This document shows positions 7,783-15,567 of a stretch of 30,130 bases of DNA, one piece after another. The notes under the pieces are model-generated. The model was given only the letters and a program-made list of their open reading frames with translations, searched no databases and was not told where the DNA came from. The stretch's first letter is position 1. Each line of letters opens with the position of its first letter. A program made the position numbers and the translations under genes. This DNA is from an uncultured Lachnospiraceae bacterium. GTDB taxonomy: Bacteria; Bacillota; Clostridia; Lachnospirales; Lachnospiraceae. The DNA lies in assembly GCA_910585765.1 (NCBI GenBank), contig CAJUES010000044.1, positions 1 to 30,130 on the forward strand, in the 5' to 3' direction.

Positions 7783-7810
7783 AAAAACCACCGCATTTGC
7801 GGTGGTTTTT
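7783..7810. terminator. Bidirectional terminator between convergent flagellins
   Basis: A perfect 12-bp stem, AAAAACCACCGC/GCGGTGGTTTTT (7783-7794 with 7799-7810), with a 4-base loop. A on one side and T on the other make it work for the + gene ending at 7724 and for the - gene ending at 7824. Confidence 0.92.
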
Positions 7811-7823
7811 GTAATCTCTGAGC

Positions 7824-9356
7824 CTAGCCTAATAGACTGAGGACACCCTGGTTTGCCTGGTTGCCCTGAGCCAGCATGGACTGTCCGGCCTGCGAGAGGA
7901 TGTTGGCGTTGGAGTATTTTACCATCTCTGTCGCCATATCCGTGTCGCGGATCTGGCTCTCTGCGGCTGTCGTGTTCTCCACGACATTGTCCAGGTTGTT
8001 GATCGTGTGCTCTAAGCGGTTCTGGACTGCGCCGAGCAGGGAGCGCTGTGCCGATACGGACGCGATGGCATCTGAGATGGAGTCGATCGCGTATGTGGCG
8101 CTTGCGCCTGTCGAATCCTTTACATTCAATCCGTCGATGCCAAGTCCTGCCGTGTCAAGCGCCTTGATGCCCACACTGATCTTGTTGGTCATGTCCGCGT
8201 CCGCGCCCACATGGAGCGAGAAGTTGAAGTCTTCTTTTGCGGTGTACTGACCTTTGTCAAAGGTGAATGTGACCTTCTTGGCGTTCGTGATAGGAGCTGT
8301 ATCCTTTGCGGTTGATAGATCCAGATCTACATTGTTATCATCTTTTATGATAATATCCACATCAGAATTTTCCTTGTTCGCCCCGATGTTGTTGGCGAGA
8401 CCGAGTTCCTGACGGATCATCTTGTATGCCTGCAGATCAGTGATAAAGGATGGTTCAACATCATCGATATCGTCATGGGCAATAGGCCCCACGCCGGGAG
8501 TCGGCTTGTCATCAACAATTACATGGTACGTTTTTCCGTTGTACTTGGCTGTGCTGCCTGGTTCTGATACTTTTTCCATGATGTTGGTAAGTGTCAGCAT
8601 GTTTTTGTCAGCGTTCTCCTGCGTCTTATCGGTGACGATCGTGTATTGTACGCCATCAACATCGATGTGTGCGCCTGCCATCGCTGCGGCATTGACGGCA
8701 TCGGGGGTATTCAACATGTCAGGCTGACCAAACTTGCCGCCCGTGACAGCCTTTATAACTGCGTCGTGTATCAGCGATGGGGATATGTTCGTGCCGATCG
8801 TATACTCCTTTCCCGCGATCGTGATGCTGTCGCCAAGCTTGAGCGCATTCATCGTAAAAGACGCCCTTGTAGCATTCTGCGTGATCGTTCCGTCAAGACC
8901 GGCGTCCTTTGCGTTCAGATACCTGGTCACTTTGTCGGTGTCTCCTTTCAGGAGATACATCTCGTTGAATTTTGTCGTCTCCGATACGCGGTCGATCTCC
9001 GTGAGGAGCTGGTCGACCTCGTCCTGGATCGTCTGGCGGTCGGAGAGTGCGTTGGTGCCGTTTGACGCCTTGGTCGCAAGCTCGTTCATGCGCTGCAGCA
9101 TGTCGTGTACCTCGGTGAGCGCGCCCTCGGCAGTCTGCACCGCGCTGATGCCGTCCTCTGAGTTCAGGGAAGCCTGTGACAGCCCGCGGATCTGTTTTCT
9201 CATTTTCTCGGAAATGGAAAGACCTGCCGCGTCGTCAGCCGCACGGTTCACCTTGTAGCCGGACGACAGCTTTTCTGCTGATTTGGATAGCGTTCCCTGT
9301 GTGATGCCCAACATTCTGTTGGCGTTCATTGCCCTGAGATTGTGTTGTACTACCAT
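7824..9356 (-). CDS. fliC: Flagellin, reverse strand (510 aa)
   Basis: Filament subunit closest to the genes at 564 and 3601: it begins MVVQHNLRAMNANRMLGITQGTL and ends GVLSLLG. The variable middle (about 140-375) again has paired strand motifs (LGDSITIAGKEYTIG, HIDVDGVQYTIV) and GKTYHV. GGAGG lies 8 bases before the start at 9356; an ATG five codons earlier overlaps that site and is rejected. The gene is convergent to the 6279 flagellin. It has a sigma-28 promoter at 9525-9551 and a GGA-hexaloop hairpin in its leader. Its codons look richer in G/C at third positions than those of the gene at 564, so the two copies may have been separate for some time despite similar ends. Confidence 0.97.
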   Translation of the reverse strand: MVVQHNLRAMNANRMLGITQGTLSKSAEKLSSGYKVNRAADDAAGLSISEKMRKQIRGLSQASLNSEDGISAVQTAEGALTEVHDMLQRMNELATKASNGTNALSDRQTIQDEVDQLLTEIDRVSETTKFNEMYLLKGDTDKVTRYLNAKDAGLDGTITQNATRASFTMNALKLGDSITIAGKEYTIGTNISPSLIHDAVIKAVTGGKFGQPDMLNTPDAVNAAAMAGAHIDVDGVQYTIVTDKTQENADKNMLTLTNIMEKVSEPGSTAKYNGKTYHVIVDDKPTPGVGPIAHDDIDDVEPSFITDLQAYKMIRQELGLANNIGANKENSDVDIIIKDDNNVDLDLSTAKDTAPITNAKKVTFTFDKGQYTAKEDFNFSLHVGADADMTNKISVGIKALDTAGLGIDGLNVKDSTGASATYAIDSISDAIASVSAQRSLLGAVQNRLEHTINNLDNVVENTTAAESQIRDTDMATEMVKYSNANILSQAGQSMLAQGNQANQGVLSLLG

Positions 9357-9417
9357 AATAAATACCTCCATGTGTTTCTATGGTGTTTGGTTGCCAAATG
9401 GACAGCGCATTACGTCA

Positions 9418-9435
9418 GGACAATTCCTTTTGCCC
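9418..9435 (-). promoter_or_regulatory. GGA-hexaloop hairpin in flagellin leader (CsrA-type site)
   Basis: Read on the - strand: stem GGGCAA/TTGTCC (one G-T pair) with loop AAGGAA. It lies about 60 bases before the start codon at 9356 and resembles the hairpins in the 564 and 3601 leaders. CsrA binding is inferred. Confidence 0.5.
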
Positions 9436-9524
9436 GTCGGCTTTCCAGCAGGTACTGCATCCGCCATTCTTCTGTAAACTGGTGCTATATAATTTGCATT
9501 ATATGCAAAACTATATTACCATAT

Positions 9525-9551
9525 ATATCGGATAATATCCACATATTCTTA
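9525..9551 (-). promoter_or_regulatory. Sigma-28-type promoter of reverse-strand flagellin
   Basis: On the - strand TAAG (9551-9548) and TCCGATAT (9532-9525) are 15 bases apart, giving a leader of roughly 160 bases before 9356. The promoter abuts the left end of the broken Rpn gene. Confidence 0.8.
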
Positions 9552-9559
9552 AACATTTT

Positions 9560-10365
9560 TTGGTGTTTTTGCGAGTGTTAAAAGGACTGGTCTGCGCGCT
9601 GCTGCATCTGGAACCTGATGAGGTGCAGTCAGTCGTGCTGCTCAATCCGATCGAGTTCAGCGACAGGATGCGCGACAAGGATTTTATCCTTGATATCAAA
9701 GTAATGCTGAATGACACGGCGATCATCAATATCGAGCTGCAAGTCAGGACACAGCAATTCTGGGATGACCGTTCGCTGTCGTATCTGTGCCGGATTTTTA
9801 ACAGCCTGGAGAAAGGGGAGGACTACTCTGATATCAGACCGGCATACCATATAGGGATCCTGGACTTCACACCGTTTCCCGACTATCCCGAGTTCTATGC
9901 CGCAAACAAGATGATGAACATAAAAAAGCATTACATTATAATGACAAGTTCACGCTGAATGTGTTAGACTTAAATCAGATCGAACTGGCAACAGAGGAGG
10001 ACAGACAGTGGAAACTCGACTACTGGGCGCGTCTGCTTAAGACCAGGACATGGGAGGAGTTAAAGATGTTGTCACAACAAGATGAGATTTTTCAGGAGAC
10101 CTGTGAGACCGTGTTCCGCCTGAACCAGGACGATGAAGTGCGCTACTGGTGTGAAGCGTGCGAGGAAGCTGACCGTGTGGCGCGGACGATCGAGAGCAGG
10201 TACAAAAAGGACCTTGCGAAAAAGAATGCTATTATTGCAGAGCAGGGAAATGTCATCGCAGAGCAGGAACAAGTCATCGCACAGCAGAAGGCTGAAAACG
10301 AGCGGCAGCTCGCAGAGCGGGACGCACAGATCGCCAGACTGCAGGCGCTGTTGGAGCAAAAGTAG
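9560..10365 (+). pseudogene. Rpn-family PD-(D/E)XK nuclease / putative transposase, truncated and frameshifted
   Basis: Frame one (to about 9937) encodes LLNPIEFSDRMRDKDFILDIKVMLNDTAIINIELQ, then SLSYLCRIFNSLEKGEDY and HIGILDFTPFP. LDIKV and the IELQ strand are the nuclease core of Rpn (recombination-promoting nuclease) proteins. The protein continues in the -1 frame as YNDKFTLNVLDLNQIELATEEDR and a C-terminal charged coiled coil (IAEQGNVIAEQEQVIAQQ) up to 10365. The shift lies around 9922-9938, next to the heptamer A AAA AAG at 9922-9928, a classic -1 slippery sequence. The usual first part of the protein is missing, no ribosome binding site is seen and the first usable codon is TTG, so a dead gene is the simplest reading. 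Confidence 0.85.
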
Positions 10366-10402
10366 CAGTATTGTGACAGGATGTACATGTCTGGGAAGTT
10401 GT

Positions 10403-10420
10403 CGTAACAGTTCAGCCCAG
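10403..10420 (+). repeat. Half of a dispersed palindromic repeat
   Basis: CGTAACAGTTCAGCCCAG matches, in reverse complement and with one difference, positions 19406-19423. A partial inverted copy of the arm (CTGAACGGTTA) follows at 10600-10610. The two arms bracket the promoter region of flaG. Confidence 0.55.
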
Positions 10421-10476
10421 CGGAAATTTTTCTGTTGTTTTTTCAGCTATTTTCGTATAAAATAGAGATATACCAT

Positions 10477-10503
10477 TAATTTTTCAATAGAATTTGACGA
10501 TAT
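10477..10503 (+). promoter_or_regulatory. Sigma-28-type promoter of flaG-fliD-fliS operon
   Basis: TAAT (10477-10480) and GACGATAT (10496-10503) with a 15-base spacer. The same -10 variant GACGATAT appears before the gene at 20129. It leaves a leader of about 150 bases before flaG. Confidence 0.7.
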
Positions 10504-10657
10504 AGTAAATGAAATTATTTTGATTGCAGTTTGTATGATGAAGTTGGTAACTGTTTGGGACGGGATTTTGCGGGGCTCGGCGTCTGCGGGAATGAAGGAC
10601 TGAACGGTTAGGAGAATTGCATGAAGAATGCGCATGCGTGACATGGAGGTGATTAGC

Positions 10658-11125
10658 ATGTATATGAAGCCTATATCAGGGAGCAATACCCGGCAGCAGA
10701 CCGTTCCGGCTACACAGATAGTTCAGAACAATCAGACAAGGAAGGCACCTGAGCAGTCAGCAGCACCCAAAGCTGCGGAGACTGGGAGGACAGAATCCAC
10801 GGATGGAGTGATGGAAGTACAGATCGCAAAAGAATCAGATGAATCAGTAATGTTGTCTATACAGGCTGACAAAAAACAGCTCATCGATGATCAGAAGGAT
10901 GTCAATCTCGACAAACTAAAGAAAGTCATGGAGAAGGCTGTTGCATCGCTGCCCCATTATTCCGACACGAAGTTCGGGATTCATGAGAAGACGAACCGCA
11001 TCGTCATCAAGCTGGTGGACAGGGACACGCAGGAAGTGATCAAGGAGATCCCGCCTGAGAAGACACTGGATCTGCTGGCAAAGCGGATGGAGCTTGCAGG
11101 CGTGCTGGTTGATCAGAGAATGTGA
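10658..11125 (+). CDS. flaG: FlaG-family flagellar protein (155 aa)
   Basis: Small flagellar protein that, in other bacteria, affects filament length; it is regularly found before fliD. The first half is polar and low in structure (many Q, A, T). The second half (about residues 70-155) is the conserved FlaG domain: LDKLKKVMEKAV, KFGIHEKTNRIVIKLVD, VIKEIPPEKTLDLLAKR, and GVLVDQRM at the end. The start at 10658 lies 8 bases after GGAGG (10645-10649); an ATG ten codons earlier lies before that site and is rejected. First gene of an operon with fliD (51 bases further on), fliS and a chaperone gene, under a sigma-28-type promoter. Confidence 0.93.
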   Translation: MYMKPISGSNTRQQTVPATQIVQNNQTRKAPEQSAAPKAAETGRTESTDGVMEVQIAKESDESVMLSIQADKKQLIDDQKDVNLDKLKKVMEKAVASLPHYSDTKFGIHEKTNRIVIKLVDRDTQEVIKEIPPEKTLDLLAKRMELAGVLVDQRM

Positions 11126-11176
11126 TCGGGAGTAAAATAGTACGTTGTTGTAATGGTATAATATGGAGGGATTACA

Positions 11177-13216
11177 ATGTCAGATTTATTGAGAATGACG
11201 GGTATGTATTCAGGTATGGATACGGAGTCGATAATACAGCAGTTAGTTCAGGCGAAAGCACAGAAGGTAACGAACTTAAAACATGACCAGAAGAAACTGG
11301 AGTGGAAGACGGCGAAGTGGCAGGATCTCAACAAGCGCATCTACAAGCTCTACACAGGTACCCTGTCCAACATGAGACTGGCGGGAAGCTATGCCAAGAA
11401 GAAGACAACGGTCTCCGACCCGTCGAAGGCGACGATCACGGCGAGCGAGGGCGCAGTGAACGGTACGCAGTCCTTGAGGATCAATAAGCTTGCCAAGGCG
11501 GGCTATCTGACGGGCGCCAAGGTGTCTATGAAGAGGAAGGGCGACGTCTCGATCTTTGACGAGGAGAAGGCAAAGGCAGCGGCAAAGGAATCGCAGGATG
11601 TCCAGAACGGAGTCATCACCGAAGAGGAATTTATCAAAAATTACAATTCGTCGCTGACACTGAAAGATCTCGGTGTTGCGGATGACAACGGTCAGCTGAC
11701 GGTTACGGTCGGCACAGATCAATTTATAGTCGGCAATATCAACAGCACGGATACGATCAGTGATTTTATCACGAAGTTTAACAATGCGGCGGCTGCCGCA
11801 GGCAAAAATGTTTCGATGGAGTACGACCGGGGCAAGGTCACAGTGACCGGAGCGGATGCGACGACAACTGTCAAGATGTCAAGCAGCTCGCCGTCAGGCA
11901 CAAACAAGACGATCCTGCAGGGACTCGGACTCGCCGACATGAGCGACGGTCAGCAGGATACCTTCACGGGCAACGCGATCACGATGAAGGACTACATCTA
12001 CGAGCCGGGTGACTTCAAGAACTATTCTGAGAAGGATAAGGATTACAAGGCGAAGGTGAGCGATATCTCGCCGGATCTGGTCGGCAAGAAGATCAAGCTC
12101 ACAGTCGGCAAGGGCGCGGATGCGAAGGTTACTGAGGTGGAGATCACAGCGGACATGGAGATCGGACAGCTCACTTCGAAACTGTCGGAGGGCGGTGTCC
12201 GGGCGAGCTTTGACGAGGCGAATCAGCGGTTTTTCATCTCCGCCATGGACACGGGAGCAGACAAGGAGTTCACGCTCGAGGGACTCGATGCCGCGGGGAA
12301 CACGGATGACAGCGTGCTGACGGATCTCGGTCTCAAGACAGACTACAAATATGCAAACGGTTCAGAGGCAACCCGCATCGATGCACAGGATGCGGAGATC
12401 GTCCTGAACGGAGCGGTATTTACTTCCGACAAGAATACTTTTACGATCAACGGACTGAGCATCACGGCAAACGCGGTGACGAAAGAAACGGATGAGAACA
12501 TCAATATCACGACAGATACGGACTATGACGGCATCTACGACATGATCAAGGACTTCATCACGGAGTACAATGACATCATGAACGAGATGACGAAACTCTA
12601 CAGCGCCAACTCCGCAAGGAAGTACAACATGCTTACCGAGGAGGAGAAGGAAGCCATGTCCGACGAAGAGGTCGAGCAGTGGGAAGATACGATCAAGGGT
12701 TCCCTGCTCCGGAAGGACAAGGATCTCTACACGGTGATGCAGTGTATGACAGGCGCGATCAATAAGGGCTACGATATCGGCGGCGAGACACTGTATCTTG
12801 TCAACTTCGGTATCGGCACAGGCAGCTATTTTGACACGAAGAAAGCAGAGCGCAACGCGCTTCATATTATGGGTGACAGTGATGATGACAAGTATTCCGA
12901 TGAGAAGAACAAGCTCAAGGAAGCGATCGCAGCGGATCCTGACAAGGTGATCGAGCTCTTCACGACGATGAGTAAGGAGATGTACAGTTCTCTCCACGAT
13001 ACGATGGGGAGTACGGAGTACAGGAGCATCTACAAGGTGTACGACGACAAGCGCATGAAGAACGAGTACGACGACTATACCAAGAGGATCAAGGAAGCGC
13101 AGAAGAAGCTGGATGCCTACGAGGATAAGTGGTACAAGAAGTTCTCTGCGATGGAGGTGGCGCTGTCAAAGCTGCAGTCGAGCCAGAATTCCCTCGCAAG
13201 TATGCTGGGACAATAA
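11177..13216 (+). CDS. fliD: Flagellar filament cap protein FliD (679 aa)
   Basis: FliD forms the cap at the filament tip, under which exported flagellin folds. The N-terminal domain (about 1-100) has GMYSGMDTESIIQQLVQAK and a long helix; NGTQSLRINKLAKAGYL follows. The C-terminal domain (about 445-679) begins near DYDGIYDMIKDFITEYNDIM and ends in a coiled coil with EVALSKLQSSQNSLASMLGQ, the usual FliD end. At 679 residues it is longer than the common 450-500; the extra length lies in the middle (about 110-430), the surface-exposed part. GGAGGG stands 7 bases before ATG. It lies between flaG and fliS, as in many Firmicutes. Confidence 0.97.
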   Translation: MSDLLRMTGMYSGMDTESIIQQLVQAKAQKVTNLKHDQKKLEWKTAKWQDLNKRIYKLYTGTLSNMRLAGSYAKKKTTVSDPSKATITASEGAVNGTQSLRINKLAKAGYLTGAKVSMKRKGDVSIFDEEKAKAAAKESQDVQNGVITEEEFIKNYNSSLTLKDLGVADDNGQLTVTVGTDQFIVGNINSTDTISDFITKFNNAAAAAGKNVSMEYDRGKVTVTGADATTTVKMSSSSPSGTNKTILQGLGLADMSDGQQDTFTGNAITMKDYIYEPGDFKNYSEKDKDYKAKVSDISPDLVGKKIKLTVGKGADAKVTEVEITADMEIGQLTSKLSEGGVRASFDEANQRFFISAMDTGADKEFTLEGLDAAGNTDDSVLTDLGLKTDYKYANGSEATRIDAQDAEIVLNGAVFTSDKNTFTINGLSITANAVTKETDENINITTDTDYDGIYDMIKDFITEYNDIMNEMTKLYSANSARKYNMLTEEEKEAMSDEEVEQWEDTIKGSLLRKDKDLYTVMQCMTGAINKGYDIGGETLYLVNFGIGTGSYFDTKKAERNALHIMGDSDDDKYSDEKNKLKEAIAADPDKVIELFTTMSKEMYSSLHDTMGSTEYRSIYKVYDDKRMKNEYDDYTKRIKEAQKKLDAYEDKWYKKFSAMEVALSKLQSSQNSLASMLGQ

Positions 13217-13260
13217 TGAAGGAAGCAATATCTGTTGATATAGGTGGAAATGGAGTACAA

Positions 13261-13284
13261 CGCGGATCCTGGGCGGGATCCGCG
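13261..13284 (+). other. Stem-loop between fliD and fliS
   Basis: A perfect 9-bp stem, CGCGGATCC/GGATCCGCG, with loop TGGGCG ends 17 bases before the fliS start. There is no T run, so it is not a clear terminator; it may set relative expression or mRNA decay within the operon. Confidence 0.6.
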
Positions 13285-13301
13285 TAGAAAGAGGGAAATG
13301 C

Positions 13302-13754
13302 ATGCTCAAACAAAATGGATATGCACAATATCAGAATGCGAAGATTATGACGGCTTCACCGGCGGAGCTGACACTGATGCTCTACGATGGGGCGATCAAG
13401 TTCGGAAACGTGGCAATTCTCGCCATGGAAAACAAGGATCCTGCAAAGGCGCATGAGAATATCGTCAAGGTGGAGAAGATCATCCAGAATTTCAGGGATA
13501 CGCTTGACAGAAAATATGCGGTGTCGCAGGAGTTTGAAAATGTGTACGTATATCTGTTGAGACGGTGCCATGAGGCAAATGTGGCGAAAGATCCCGAGAT
13601 CATGGAAGAGGTGTTAAAGCATCTGCGTTCCATGAGGGACAATTGGAAAGAGGTCATGAAGAAAGTGGCCGGAGATAAGAGCAATCCCGTTGCGCAGGCG
13701 AGAGTGGCAGGCGGGCAGGGTAATCTGGGCGCTTACAAGAGGACCGGAACCTGA
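13302..13754 (+). CDS. fliS: Flagellin export chaperone FliS (150 aa)
   Basis: FliS binds the C-terminal D0 helix of newly made flagellin in the cytoplasm, stops premature polymerisation and delivers it to the export gate. Typical features are visible: GYAQYQNAKIMTASPAELTLMLYDGAIKF at the N-terminus and a helical body with a long conserved stretch KVEKIIQNFRDTLD. The length is close to the family's usual 125-150. The start at 13302 follows GAGGG. It stands directly after fliD, as expected. A hairpin with a 9-bp stem sits just before the gene. Confidence 0.95.
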   Translation: MLKQNGYAQYQNAKIMTASPAELTLMLYDGAIKFGNVAILAMENKDPAKAHENIVKVEKIIQNFRDTLDRKYAVSQEFENVYVYLLRRCHEANVAKDPEIMEEVLKHLRSMRDNWKEVMKKVAGDKSNPVAQARVAGGQGNLGAYKRTGT

Positions 13755-13794
13755 TCGGACAGTTCGTCTGGTACAGTATGGAAGGGGAACAGAC

Positions 13795-14271
13795 ATGACA
13801 GAAAACTATCTGCAGATTATGACAGAAAGTCTGGAAAAGAAACTTGAAGTACTTGACAAAGTCTATGAGATCAACAAACGTCAGCTGGAGGTATCGACGA
13901 AGAGACCGTTTGATGCGGAGGCATACGATGTGGTCATGGACGAGAAGGGTGAACTGATCGAGGAACTCAACCGGCTGGATGACGGATTCACATCGACCTA
14001 TGAGCTGGTCAGGGAGGAAGTGCAGGGCAATCCCGACAAGTACAGGGAGAAAGTTCAGCGGATGCAGGATCTGGTCAGGGAAGCGGTTGCCAAAGGTGTC
14101 TCGATCGAGGCGCAGGAGCAGCGCAATAAAGCATCGATGGAAGCAGCATTGACTTCGAAACGTCAGGAGATCAGGGAGCGGAAAGTGACAGCGAGTGCGG
14201 CGACGAAGTATTACAGCGCTGTCAGCAGGTTGAATACAGTGGATCCACAGCTGATGGATCACAAGAAATAG
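13795..14271 (+). CDS. FliT/FlgN-like flagellar chaperone (158 aa)
   Basis: A small, charged, all-helical protein: MTENYLQIMTESLEKKLEVLDKVYEINKRQ, then a central EKGELIEELNRLDDGF motif and a long helix to the end. EKxxLIxxLxxLDxxF is typical of FlgN/FliT-type export chaperones. Those bind hook-associated proteins FlgK/FlgL (FlgN) or FliD (FliT). Position right after fliS favours a FliT-like role for FliD, but sequence alone does not decide. The start at 13795 has GGAAGGGG about 7 bases upstream; the frame is open earlier, inside fliS, without a site. It closes the flaG-fliD-fliS operon and is followed by strong hairpins. Confidence 0.75.
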   Translation: MTENYLQIMTESLEKKLEVLDKVYEINKRQLEVSTKRPFDAEAYDVVMDEKGELIEELNRLDDGFTSTYELVREEVQGNPDKYREKVQRMQDLVREAVAKGVSIEAQEQRNKASMEAALTSKRQEIRERKVTASAATKYYSAVSRLNTVDPQLMDHKK

Positions 14272-14292
14272 GAATGTTATAACGTCATGGAT

Positions 14293-14330
14293 GACGCGCA
14301 GGCATGTTGGAAACCGCATGCCTGCGCGTC
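14293..14330 (+). terminator. Long perfect hairpin at the end of the fliS operon (terminator-like)
   Basis: A 14-bp perfect stem, GACGCGCAGGCATG/CATGCCTGCGCGTC (14293-14306 with 14317-14330), with a 10-base loop is followed by TATTTAT. The T run is poor for an intrinsic terminator, so it may terminate partly or protect the upstream mRNA. Confidence 0.55.
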
Positions 14331-14342
14331 TATTTATGCGCA

Positions 14343-14383
14343 GGGGTGCGTAGGGAAATTAGCAGCGCTGCTGCACGCACCCC
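14343..14383 (+). other. Second structured element before glycosyltransferase genes
   Basis: GGGGTGCG (14343-14350) pairs with CGCACCCC (14376-14383), and the self-complementary AGCAGCGCTGCT (14361-14372) lies within. A further small hairpin TATTGC/GCAATA with loop GGACT follows at 14434-14450. No promoter is clear between 14272 and 14471. Confidence 0.45.
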
Positions 14384-14471
14384 GCGCGCGAGTATGGGAA
14401 GATGCCTCTTCCCTGCTCGAGTTTCATTAAAAATATTGCGGACTGCAATAGGGTCAGGGAGGAACAGAGAT

Positions 14472-15545
14472 ATGTCAAAAGTACCGGTATCGGTATGTAT
14501 CATCGCGAAAAACGAGGAGAAATTTATAGAGGACTGCCTGAAGCATCTGCTGCCGTACGGCATGGAGGTGATCGTGGCGGATACAGGATCCACTGACAGG
14601 ACGAGGGAGATTGCGGAGAAATATGCCGACAAGGTGGTTGATTTCGAGTGGGTCAACGACTTTGCGGCAGCCAGAAACTACTGTGCCTCCTTCGCGTCCA
14701 ACAACTGGATCCTGGCGATCGACTGCGACGAGATCGTGCAGTCGGTCGACATCAGGATCCTGCGGATGCTGATGCAGAAGCATGTCAGATACACGGGGGT
14801 GCTCCGGCTGAAAAACATCACGGATAACGGCAAGGGGAACAAGGGATATGTCAACACGGATGTGCCGCGCCTGTACAACAAGAATTTCTATAAGTTTGAT
14901 TATTCCATCCATGAGCAGATCGTTCCGCTCGATCCGGCAAAGCGTGATGACGCGATGGACGGCTTTCTGCTCCCGATCGATGTCATTCATCACGGATATG
15001 CGCTCGACAGCGAGACCATGAAAAAGAAGCAGGTCAGAAATCTCGAGCTGCTCTACCAGGAGCTGGAATCCGCGCCGGACAAGGGCTATGTCTACTTCCA
15101 GATCGGACAGTCGCAGCTGACGCTCTCCGGCGCGCAGGAGGCGATAGAAGCCTACGAGAAGGCGATGGAGCACATACCGGGGCTGGAGAAGTACTATGTG
15201 CCGGAGCTGATCATGTCCCTGGCAAACACCTATGCCGACGCGGGCAGGGTGCCGGATGCGCTGGCGCTGATGGAGAAGTATGCAAAGGATTTCAACATGG
15301 CAAAATACGTGCATACATACGCAAACATTCTGTGGAAGGACGAGCAGGTGTTGAAGGCGCTGGGAAATTATATCAAGGTGACGACGCTGCCGGATATGGG
15401 GACGCTCGGCGGGGAACTGACGGACTGCTATGGCAGGATCATTCAGATCTATGAGGCGTTCGGGGAGAAGGAGATGGCGGAGAACTTCCATCAGCGTTTC
15501 CTCGCCTACCATGCGGACAAGGAGCGCGTGACCGGCGCAGAATAA
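14472..15545 (+). CDS. Family 2 glycosyltransferase with C-terminal TPR repeats (357 aa)
   Basis: Transfers a sugar from a nucleotide donor. The N-terminal GT-A domain (1 to about 180) begins VSVCIIAKNEEKFIEDCLKHL, then ADTGSTDRTREIAEKYAD and WVNDFAAARN, and has the metal-binding DCDE (Asp84, Asp86). HEQI near 147 and HHGYA near 175 recur in the next gene. The C-terminal half (about 190-350) is helical with TPR-like repeats (AQEAIEAYEKAMEHIPG, DALALMEKYAKDF). GGGAGG nine bases upstream sets the start at 14472; the longer frame begins in the hairpin region. No membrane segments, so cytoplasmic. Location between filament genes suggests that flagellin is the acceptor; that is inference. Confidence 0.9.
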   Translation: MSKVPVSVCIIAKNEEKFIEDCLKHLLPYGMEVIVADTGSTDRTREIAEKYADKVVDFEWVNDFAAARNYCASFASNNWILAIDCDEIVQSVDIRILRMLMQKHVRYTGVLRLKNITDNGKGNKGYVNTDVPRLYNKNFYKFDYSIHEQIVPLDPAKRDDAMDGFLLPIDVIHHGYALDSETMKKKQVRNLELLYQELESAPDKGYVYFQIGQSQLTLSGAQEAIEAYEKAMEHIPGLEKYYVPELIMSLANTYADAGRVPDALALMEKYAKDFNMAKYVHTYANILWKDEQVLKALGNYIKVTTLPDMGTLGGELTDCYGRIIQIYEAFGEKEMAENFHQRFLAYHADKERVTGAE

Positions 15546-15567
15546 TACACAACAAGGGGAGAGAGGT

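Noticed and set aside
14304..14471. Earlier start for the first glycosyltransferase
   Set aside because: The extra 56 residues come from the hairpin region; the good ribosome binding site and the aligned N-terminus of the paralog place the start at 14472.
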